Origin: Halomonas sp. GT | GTDB lineage: Bacteria > Pseudomonadota > Gammaproteobacteria > Pseudomonadales > Halomonadaceae | DNA: 64,000 bases | Direction: 5' to 3' | Assembly: GCF_002082565.1 (NCBI RefSeq) | Contig: NZ_CP020562.1 | Coordinates: 2,418,001-2,482,000 of the forward strand | Shown: one piece after another, positions 57,101 through 64,000 of the stretch | How the letters are laid out: the number at the start of each line of letters is the position of its first letter | Position numbering within the stretch: the first letter of the stretch is position 1 | Translations under genes and position numbers: made by a program | Notes under the pieces: generated by a model | Databases searched by the model: none | The model's input: only the letters and a program-made list of their open reading frames with translations | Told to the model about the DNA's origin: nothing

Positions 57101-57622
57101 ATGCCTAAGCAACGCCCCGAGCCCTTCGATAATGATGAACAAGAAGAGCGCCCTAGTAAGTCTCAGCTCAAGCGAGAAATGCATGCCCTCCAAGCACTTG
57201 GCGAAACGCTTATCGCGATGAAACCTGCCGAGCGCGCAAAATTTCCGCTTTCTGATGACATGTTGCGCGCTATAGAAGAAACCTCGCGCATCCGCTCCCA
57301 TGAAGGCCGCCGTCGCCATATGCAATATGTGGGCAAGCTTATCCGCAAAGAGGATCTTACTGCCATACAGGGTGTCTTCGACGCTATCGAGCAGGAAAAA
57401 GAGCAGCGCGATCATGCCTTTCACCGACTAGAAAAATGGCGCGACCGGTTAGTCGAAGAAGGTGACAGCGCTGTAGATTTATTTATGGCGGAATATCCAA
57501 ACGCTGACCGTCAGGCAATACGACAACTGGTGCGCAATGCACGCAAAGAGCGTGAGCAAAGTAAACCGCCGACCAGCTCGCGCAAGCTGTTCAAACACTT
57601 ACGCGATACCCTGGCACTCTAA
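57101..57622 (+). CDS. darP: Ribosome biogenesis factor DarP (YjgA, DUF615)
   Basis: Late 50S assembly factor associated with 23S rRNA domains near the peptidyl-transferase centre. ATG 57101 gives 173 residues; GTG 57089 is a less likely alternative. The highly charged helical protein has SKSQLKREMHALQALGETLIAM, IRSHEGRRRHMQYVGKLIRKED, and ADRQAIRQLVRNARKEREQ, the DUF615 hallmarks. It lies between divergent pmbA and convergent tldD, matching the yjgA-pmbA pairing of E. coli. Confidence 0.95.
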   Translation: MPKQRPEPFDNDEQEERPSKSQLKREMHALQALGETLIAMKPAERAKFPLSDDMLRAIEETSRIRSHEGRRRHMQYVGKLIRKEDLTAIQGVFDAIEQEKEQRDHAFHRLEKWRDRLVEEGDSAVDLFMAEYPNADRQAIRQLVRNARKEREQSKPPTSSRKLFKHLRDTLAL

Positions 57623-57639
57623 CCCCTGTATGCCTTAAT

Positions 57640-57671
57640 GACTGGGTCATAAAGACTAGGTCATAAAGACC
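57640..57671. repeat. 14-bp tandem duplication between darP and tldD
   Basis: GACTGGGTCATAAA (57640-57653) is followed directly by GACTAGGTCATAAA (57654-57667) and the start of a third copy (GACC). Thirteen of fourteen bases are identical. It lies in the convergent gap, and no terminator stem was recognised there. Confidence 0.8.
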
Positions 57672-57688
57672 AAGTGATGACAATCAAG

Positions 57689-59143
57689 TCACGCAGACTG
57701 GGTTCCGCCGACCGTCAGCTCATCCAGCTTAAGGGTGGGCTGACCGACGCCTACTGGCACACCCTGTCCCTCTTTGCCGCACACACCTATACCCGTGTCC
57801 ATTTCCATATCATGGCCAATCATTGAAACACGCCCCATTGCCTCAGGACCGTTGCCAATCAAGGTAGCCCCTTTGACAGGCGCAGTAATTTTGCCATCTT
57901 CAAGGAGATAGGCTTCGCTGGCTGAAAAAACGAACTTGCCTGATGTAATATCGACCTGACCACCACCGAAGCTGACCGCATAAATACCGCGCTTAACGCT
58001 TTTAATAATGTCAGCAGGCTCATCTTGCCCTGCCAGCATGACAGTATTGGTCATACGCGGCATCGGCAAATGGGCAAAAGATTCACGCCGCGCATTCCCA
58101 GTTGGTGCCATATTCATTAACCGTGCATTAAGCTTGTCTTGCATATAGCCCGTCAAAATACCGTCTTCAATCAGCGGCGTGTATTGCCCAGGCGTGCCTT
58201 CATCATCCACGCTTAACGAACCACGGCAGTCAGCAACGGTAGCATCATCGACGACCGTCACCCCTTTCGCCGCAACGCGTTTCCCCATACGCCCAGAAAA
58301 AGCTGAACTGCCCTTGCGATTAAAATCGCCTTCAAGCCCGTGGCCCACCGCTTCATGAAGCAAAATGCCGGGCCAGCCAGCGCCAAGAACAACAGGCATT
58401 TGGCCAGCAGGTGCATCGACTGCCTCTAGGTTAACCAAGGCTTGGCGAACAGCCTCTTTCGCATAACGTTCCGCTACGTTTTCATCCCGCAGCCTAGACA
58501 TTGAGTAACGGCCACCACCTCCAGCACTGCCACGCTCTCGACGGCCGTTTTTAGCCGCAATGACACTCACGTTAAAACGTACTAATGGGCGAATATCTGC
58601 CGCCAAGGTGCCATCACTGGCACGCACTAATACCACTTCATAAGTACCTGACAATGAGGCGCTCACTTGGCTAATGCAGGGGTCAGCCGCGCGTGCTATA
58701 CGGTCTGCTTCTTTCAACATCGCCACTTTTTCGTCAGCGGTAAGTCCCGCAAGCGGGTCAAGCCCTGCATAACGACCAGCAGCACTAACAGCCACTACCG
58801 GCTGCCCGGGTAACTGCTTCCCACTACGTACAATACCAGCTGCCGTGCGGCCAGTATTCATTAGTGCATCTGCGGTAATTTGGTTGGAGTAGGCAAAGCC
58901 TGTCTTCTCGCCCGCTAAGGAGCGCACGCCAACACCGCCATCAATGTTATAGCTGGCTTCTTTTACTTCACCATCTTCCAGCACCCAACCCTCTTGCCAA
59001 GTACGCTGAAAGTAAAGGTCTGCATAATCAATGCCTCCGCCCATGGCATAAGACAGCCCTGTATCCAGGGCATCTAAATCCAGTCCACTTGGTGTTAACA
59101 AAATGGAAATAGCGGTATTTACATCGCTCTTATGTGCAGTCAT
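57689..59143 (-). CDS. tldD: Metalloprotease TldD
   Basis: Catalytic subunit of the TldD/TldE protease. ATG 59143 overlaps the yhdP stop (TAATG) and gives 484 residues. The zinc-binding HExxxH motif is in [19 protein letters not shown] near residue 257. [25 protein letters not shown] and [53 protein letters not shown] are typical. It is the last gene of the rng-yhdP-tldD operon, with its partner pmbA nearby. Confidence 0.96.
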   Translation of the reverse strand: MTAHKSDVNTAISILLTPSGLDLDALDTGLSYAMGGGIDYADLYFQRTWQEGWVLEDGEVKEASYNIDGGVGVRSLAGEKTGFAYSNQITADALMNTGRTAAGIVRSGKQLPGQPVVAVSAAGRYAGLDPLAGLTADEKVAMLKEADRIARAADPCISQVSASLSGTYEVVLVRASDGTLAADIRPLVRFNVSVIAAKNGRRERGSAGGGGRYSMSRLRDENVAERYAKEAVRQALVNLEAVDAPAGQMPVVLGAGWPGILLHEAVGHGLEGDFNRKGSSAFSGRMGKRVAAKGVTVVDDATVADCRGSLSVDDEGTPGQYTPLIEDGILTGYMQDKLNARLMNMAPTGNARRESFAHLPMPRMTNTVMLAGQDEPADIIKSVKRGIYAVSFGGGQVDITSGKFVFSASEAYLLEDGKITAPVKGATLIGNGPEAMGRVSMIGHDMEMDTGIGVCGKEGQGVPVGVGQPTLKLDELTVGGTQSA

Positions 59144-62100
59144 TAAGGGCCTTCTAGAGTAATCTGCGGCGACGTCCACGGACCTCGCACGCGATAATGA
59201 ATAGTGGTCGCTTGATCTAACGCGTTACCAAAAAGCTGGTCCGCTATAAAAAGAGCGCCACCCACAATCGGAGCACCTACGGCAATGGCTGCGATAGGCA
59301 AGCTTTGGCTAATAGGTAGTGTGACGCCTAGCCGCTGATCAAGTTCACGTTGTATAAGATTGACGCTTCCCGTCAGTGTTAACGTGGTAGATGGCGCTTC
59401 AATGGAAAGCGGCCCACGCAGCAGTAATTGACCCGCGGCGACATCTGCCGTGCCATGCACCCTATCAAACGCAGTCCCTTGACCTGTCACGTCCGAAAAA
59501 TCGAAACGCAAGCGGCGCAATATATTGTCGAAGTTAAGAAGACCAACCAGGCGAGCCGGTGTAGATTCCAGCGTTACAAAGCGCCCATCACGCACATCGG
59601 TGCGAATATCCCCTTCCGCCCGACTTAACTCAAATTGCCAAGGGGCACCTGGCCACGTCAGCGCTGCGCTAACATCCGTGGCACGGCTACGCATGGCGAC
59701 TGGTTGACCTAAGCGCTCTAACGCAGTCCCCACATCACCACCTTGTATCGAAACATCAGCGCGGGTATGGCTATTAATAGCGTTGCCTTCCCACACCAAT
59801 TCTCCGCGGGCAGAGAGCTGCCCTAATGTCAGGCCGACTGGTGAAAGAGTAAAGCGTTGGTCCTGGCTTTGCCAATAAGCGGTTAACGGACCAAAACGTC
59901 CTTCACTAACGCTAATATCAGCTACTCTGAGCCTGCCATCCGGCAACTGGTTAAGCCATTCTGGCATCGCCCTCGGAGTGGCGTGCTGAGTTTCGATGGC
60001 ATCCATCCACGAGCCTGGCGTTGGAGCACTGCTGTCATGTGCTGCGGCAGGCATATCAAACAGCCGATCCACCTCCAACGACGAGATGGCAATATCAAGC
60101 GGCAGCGCGCTATCGGGCTGATAATCCACTCGACCTGATATAAGGTCGCCGCTTAACTGCATCGCCAAGCGTTTTCCTTCAATATTGCCTGTCGCTTCTA
60201 ACCGACCAAAACACGCATCACGGAAATGCACGCAAGGCGTACCAAGCATCACTGATATTGGCGCATCCCCACTACCGCCATTCGATGAAGACGGCGCCTG
60301 CATCAACGGTGACAGCGCTTCCTGCCAGTCATCAATAGGCAACTCATCAACCTGCGCGACAACGCTCCAACCTAGCTGCGTCGGCCAGTTATCAGGTGCG
60401 GCAGCACTGCCCAAAGCAATCACCCCAGCCAGGCCGTTATGACCAAGCTGTACGCGAGCATTGACGATGTCGGCTAACTGCGTTGTTAAGCGGCCACTAT
60501 CAAAGTCCGCACTTAACCGCCATGGCCATGGCTGCTCAGCCAACTTACTAAAAGGCGGCGGCAATCTGCTTGTAATACCAAGCAAACGGCTTTCAAGGAC
60601 GATCGAAGGTGATGGCTGCAGGTTGACCTGCCCACGCCACTGAGCACGCCCCTCAAACAATTGGCGAGCTTGCTCAGCGGGAATATTGACCAGCTGAAAT
60701 AAGGTGGCGACATCAATGTTCCCACGCAGAGCAATACCGTCGTCCGGAACATCGATTTCTGCCTCTATAGAATTACCTGACAACTGACCTGACACATGCC
60801 CGAGCAAAGCACTTTTTTTATTGTGCTGCTGCCACGTCATCTCCCCCTGAAGGTCTTCTAGCGGAATGTCGATAGGCTGAAAAGCAAGCGTTGTAAAATT
60901 CGGTCGAGCATTAATTTCTAGCGCCAATGAGTCTGGCGCATTCAGCGGTAACGATAAAGCAATATCACCCTCAACACTGCCCTCTGCACGGACCTCATTA
61001 AGCAGAGGCATATCTATCTCAGGCATCGCCTGGAGAAATGCCAAAAGTGAATTACCATCACTGCTGACACTTCCCGACAAATTAAGCGTCTCATCAGCCA
61101 TCTTTAGCATCCCGTCAGAGACGTCAATGCCCAGACTTTCAGCGTGCTGAATAGTCGCCTCCAGCACCTGATCTTTCCAAACCAATCTGCCCTCAATCTC
61201 CTCAAGCATGGGCCACTCAGGCGCGATAGGTAATCGTCCTTGCGTGACAGAGAGGGCCAACGTGGAAGAAATGTCTTCAGCAAACTGGCTTTCTGAATCA
61301 GCCTCTTCCCCGGTAAAGGGAAAGCTAAGCTTTAGCGAGCCATGGGGAACAACACCACCTACGTCAGTTAATAGCCACTCACGAAGCTCAGGCTCAAGGG
61401 CTTTAACAGGCAACCACTGAGAAAGTGGATAATTAAGTGCATCAACATTTGCAAACGCAATATCAAGCCCAAACTGGCCGCCTTGCTCACTCGCAATAAG
61501 ACCAAAACCTCCACTTACCTTGGCACCATCCCAATCTAAGCGTAAATCTCTGCCACTGATCATGGTGCTTGGGCCGTCATAAACCCACTCCACCACGCCC
61601 TCTGCATGGCTCAACAGCATGGGTGACTCAAACAGTTCAGGAAAATTCAGCGAACTGCTACCGGCACTGTTAAACGTTACCCTGCCACGGAAGTCTCTTG
61701 CCTGCACCCAGGCATCTAACGGCCCCCCTCCTGGCGCTTGCTCCCAAGGCAGCACCGCCACATTGGTTAACGCCGCATCAACCCCCCAATGCCCCTCATG
61801 CTGACCTAAACGCAAACCCTGAACCTGGCCGCGGGGTGACAATGTCTGCAACACTCGAGTAAGCGATTCAGGCAGTAAAATATAGTCACGCCAAGCCGCC
61901 AAGGAAGCCAGTTCAAAGGCGCTGGTGCGTACTTCCCAACGATCAGGCTGATGAGACAAGTACCAATGCCGCGGCAACGCAGGGCCACCACTTCCGCCTT
62001 CAGGTCGTGCCCACTCGACATTTTCAGCATTACCACTAAGCCAGGCTTCGCCGCCATCACCGTCTCGTTGCCAAAGGGCATTGGCCTGAATATTTTGAAG

Positions 62101-63048
62101 TACAGCGTATTGAATCTCGTGACGCAGGGTCAGCTGTGGTACATCGACAACCAAGCGAGCTTCATCTAAGCGCCCTCTATGCCAACGTCCCCACAACGTA
62201 ACCTCACCTCCCGCTTGCTCTAGGGATGGCATCCGATCGGAGCGTAAAACAGCGGCCAATGCCACTAAGTGATCCAGCTGCATGTCCAGTTGAAGCGCCG
62301 CTGAAAAATCACGGAAACCCTGTTTTCCAGGCTGCATTTCCACGTTCATCGCAATGGCCGGCAACGTTTCTTGGGCTTCTTGAGTCTCCATTTCTTGAGA
62401 CCCAACTCTCTGCGAACCTTCGCTTTGAGATTCTAAAATTTTGACGGCACCTTCCAGGCGCGTCCGCCGCTCATCGCCATTGAGCAATAAGGTAGGCGCG
62501 TGCAAGGTGACGGCTTGCTGACTTCCATGCAGCACCAAGCGAGTATTATCTACCCACAATCGCTGGCGAAGAATCAGGCCAGCCCAGGCGTCCAACGCCT
62601 CTAAATCAACAGTCGGCTCCTGGGACATAACAATCGGCAGCTCTGCTGGTGCCGGCCAGCCCCAAGCAGCATCTTCCTGTTGGTATAAATGAAACTCAAG
62701 GCCTGTGATACGCGCGTCATTAAACACGGGCGCAATACTTTTCAACGTCGCCCAACCATCGAGCCGTAAATGTGCACTTTCAAGGGATATTAATTGCTGT
62801 CCATTAGGTGCCGCTGAATGCACGCCATCCAATTGCAAAACTAGGTCGTTACGAGCCAATGATAGCGATAGGTGCTCTATAATAACGGGCACTCCCACAC
62901 GGGCCTCTAATAACGCTTCTATTTTCGGGGTTAACAGACTGGATTGACTAATTAATAAGCGGGCCAATAACAGGAAGACAGCAAGGCTTCCTAGTAGCGA
63001 GGCGATCACTACCAGGCACCATCGAGATAACGAACGTAGCGCTAACAT
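59143..63048 (-). CDS. yhdP: AsmA-like/TamB-like phospholipid transport protein YhdP
   Basis: Very large envelope-spanning protein; in E. coli YhdP, TamB and YdbH together move phospholipids to the outer membrane. The 1301-residue protein has an N-terminal anchor ([23 protein letters not shown], about residues 10-32) and a long periplasmic beta-rich body with DUF3971 and AsmA-like C-terminal sections. LQLEGVHSAAP-type repeats of short strands recur through the body. The C-terminus ends [20 protein letters not shown], typical of the family. Start and stop overlap rng and tldD (TAATG), giving a tight operon. Confidence 0.93.
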   Translation of the reverse strand: MLALRSLSRWCLVVIASLLGSLAVFLLLARLLISQSSLLTPKIEALLEARVGVPVIIEHLSLSLARNDLVLQLDGVHSAAPNGQQLISLESAHLRLDGWATLKSIAPVFNDARITGLEFHLYQQEDAAWGWPAPAELPIVMSQEPTVDLEALDAWAGLILRQRLWVDNTRLVLHGSQQAVTLHAPTLLLNGDERRTRLEGAVKILESQSEGSQRVGSQEMETQEAQETLPAIAMNVEMQPGKQGFRDFSAALQLDMQLDHLVALAAVLRSDRMPSLEQAGGEVTLWGRWHRGRLDEARLVVDVPQLTLRHEIQYAVLQNIQANALWQRDGDGGEAWLSGNAENVEWARPEGGSGGPALPRHWYLSHQPDRWEVRTSAFELASLAAWRDYILLPESLTRVLQTLSPRGQVQGLRLGQHEGHWGVDAALTNVAVLPWEQAPGGGPLDAWVQARDFRGRVTFNSAGSSSLNFPELFESPMLLSHAEGVVEWVYDGPSTMISGRDLRLDWDGAKVSGGFGLIASEQGGQFGLDIAFANVDALNYPLSQWLPVKALEPELREWLLTDVGGVVPHGSLKLSFPFTGEEADSESQFAEDISSTLALSVTQGRLPIAPEWPMLEEIEGRLVWKDQVLEATIQHAESLGIDVSDGMLKMADETLNLSGSVSSDGNSLLAFLQAMPEIDMPLLNEVRAEGSVEGDIALSLPLNAPDSLALEINARPNFTTLAFQPIDIPLEDLQGEMTWQQHNKKSALLGHVSGQLSGNSIEAEIDVPDDGIALRGNIDVATLFQLVNIPAEQARQLFEGRAQWRGQVNLQPSPSIVLESRLLGITSRLPPPFSKLAEQPWPWRLSADFDSGRLTTQLADIVNARVQLGHNGLAGVIALGSAAAPDNWPTQLGWSVVAQVDELPIDDWQEALSPLMQAPSSSNGGSGDAPISVMLGTPCVHFRDACFGRLEATGNIEGKRLAMQLSGDLISGRVDYQPDSALPLDIAISSLEVDRLFDMPAAAHDSSAPTPGSWMDAIETQHATPRAMPEWLNQLPDGRLRVADISVSEGRFGPLTAYWQSQDQRFTLSPVGLTLGQLSARGELVWEGNAINSHTRADVSIQGGDVGTALERLGQPVAMRSRATDVSAALTWPGAPWQFELSRAEGDIRTDVRDGRFVTLESTPARLVGLLNFDNILRRLRFDFSDVTGQGTAFDRVHGTADVAAGQLLLRGPLSIEAPSTTLTLTGSVNLIQRELDQRLGVTLPISQSLPIAAIAVGAPIVGGALFIADQLFGNALDQATTIHYRVRGPWTSPQITLEGP

Positions 63049-64000
63049 TACATTAGTACGATGTCGTACTGTTCTTGGGAGTAGTGCTGCTCTACTTGAA
63101 AACGAATGGTTTTATTAATAAACGTTTCAAGGTCAGCCACCGCAGCAGACTCTTCGTCCAACAGCCTGTCAACCACCGGCTGAGAAGCAAGCACCATATA
63201 CGTTTCTGCACTGTAGGCACGCTCTTCGCGTAATATCTCGCGAAATATCTCGTAACAAACAGTTTCAGGCGTTTTCAACGTCCCTCGCCCACTGCATGTT
63301 GGGCAAGCTTCGCACAATGTTTGCTCTAGGCTTTCCCGAGTGCGCTTACGGGTCAACTGCACCAAACCGAGCTCAGTCACCCCGGTACATTTCGTCTTTG
63401 CATGATCACGCTCTAGCGCTTTCTCAAGCACACGTAACACCTGGCGCTGATGCTCTACATCCGCCATATCGATAAAATCGATAATAATGATGCCACCAAG
63501 ATTACGGAGCCTTAGCTGACGTGCAATCGCGGTCGCCGCTTCCAGGTTCGTTTTAAAAATCGTTTCTTCAAGATTACGATGACCGACATAACCACCCGTA
63601 TTCACATCAATCGTGGTCATCGCTTCAGTCGGGTCGATAACCAGATAGCCACCGGACTTCAACTGAACCTTACGTCCCAGTGCTTTTTGAATTTCATCTT
63701 CAACACTATACAGATCAAAGATGGGGCGCTCGCCAGGATAATACTCGATACGGTCTACCGCATCTGGCATAAACTCTTCAGCGAACTCGACCAGCTTGAC
63801 AAAGTTCTCGCGAGAGTCGATACGCACTTTTTCAATATCATCGCGCATGACATCCCGCAACGTACGCATAAACAACGGGAGATCGTCGTAGATCACACTG
63901 GGTGATGCAGCCGTTATTTTACGCTCACTTACTTTTCGCCAAATACGCAGCAGGAAGTACATGTCACCTGCCAGCTCTTCATCGCCGACGCCCTCTGCCG
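63048..64000 (-). CDS. rng: Ribonuclease G (5' end outside window)
   Basis: Endoribonuclease of the RNase E/G family that matures the 16S rRNA 5' end. The frame is open through to the right edge, so about 317 C-terminal residues are seen and the S1 domain lies outside. Catalytic Asp residues are in AMTTIDVNTGGYVG and IIIIDFIDMADVEHQ. The zinc-link motif is CEACPTCSGRGTLK. LVQLTRKRTRESLEQTLCE is typical of RNase G. It lacks the long disordered tail of RNase E, and the rng-yhdP-tldD order confirms the call. Confidence 0.96.
   Translation of the reverse strand, partial: AEGVGDEELAGDMYFLLRIWRKVSERKITAASPSVIYDDLPLFMRTLRDVMRDDIEKVRIDSRENFVKLVEFAEEFMPDAVDRIEYYPGERPIFDLYSVEDEIQKALGRKVQLKSGGYLVIDPTEAMTTIDVNTGGYVGHRNLEETIFKTNLEAATAIARQLRLRNLGGIIIIDFIDMADVEHQRQVLRVLEKALERDHAKTKCTGVTELGLVQLTRKRTRESLEQTLCEACPTCSGRGTLKTPETVCYEIFREILREERAYSAETYMVLASQPVVDRLLDEESAAVADLETFINKTIRFQVEQHYSQEQYDIVLM

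Overview
The window looks like a chromosome segment of a halophilic gammaproteobacterium of the Halomonas type (Halomonadaceae). I infer this from the protein sequences, a moderate base composition, and a gene order that follows the Pseudomonas/Oceanospirillales arrangement almost gene for gene. No tRNA, rRNA operon, insertion sequence, prophage or CRISPR array was seen; the content is nearly all core cell-envelope and housekeeping genes.

Layout. 1-3.3 kb: the 5' part of a LolC-type lipoprotein-release permease (-), then the agmatine-to-putrescine pair aguA-aguB (+). 3.4-8.9 kb (-): a Nudix hydrolase fused to a ThiE-like domain, argJ, secA, and directly upstream of secA a 122-codon ORF that looks like a SecM-type secretion monitor. 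9-9.5 kb (+): the helicase-loader gene dciA. 9.6-27.3 kb (-): the division and cell-wall (dcw) cluster in the order rsmH-ftsL-ftsI-murE-murF-mraY-murD-ftsW-murG-murC-ddl-ftsQ-ftsA-ftsZ-lpxC, with many stop/start overlaps. mraZ is absent; RNase P RNA (rnpB) occupies its usual place, followed upstream by rsmI. 28.7-31.9 kb (+): lpoA, yraN, diaA and dolP. 32-37 kb (-): sspA-sspB, the cytochrome bc1 operon petABC, and rplM-rpsI. 37-41 kb: zapE (-), zapG (+), a Nif3-like gene (-) and a DegS/AlgW-type protease (+). 41.4-48.2 kb (-): mlaFEDCB, ibaG, murA, hisG, hisD. 48.4-55.6 kb (+): kdsD-kdsC-lptC-lptA-lptB-rpoN-hpf-ptsN-rapZ-ptsO. 55.7-64 kb: pmbA (-), darP (+), and rng-yhdP-tldD (-).

How the genes work together. 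Most of the window builds or maintains the envelope: peptidoglycan precursors (murA, murC-G, mraY, ddl), septal synthesis (ftsI, ftsW, ftsQ, ftsL, ftsA, ftsZ, zapE, zapG, lpoA), lipid A and Kdo (lpxC, kdsC, kdsD), LPS export (lptA-C), phospholipid asymmetry (mlaB-F), lipoprotein release (lolC), protein export (secA) and periplasmic stress sensing (degS). The rpoN-hpf-ptsN-rapZ-ptsO group links nitrogen-type phosphotransfer and sigma-54 regulation to cell-wall supply.

The most interesting new signal is the secA-upstream ORF (8504-8872, -). It has a basic and hydrophobic N-terminus and a C-terminal Arg-Gly-Pro-Pro motif six residues before the stop, the layout expected of a translational arrest peptide that controls secA. 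Other notable points are a -24/-12 (sigma-54-type) promoter match just upstream of rpoN itself, a long hairpin between ftsZ and lpxC, a 17-bp tandem repeat in the mlaF/kdsD divergent region, and the loss of mraZ.
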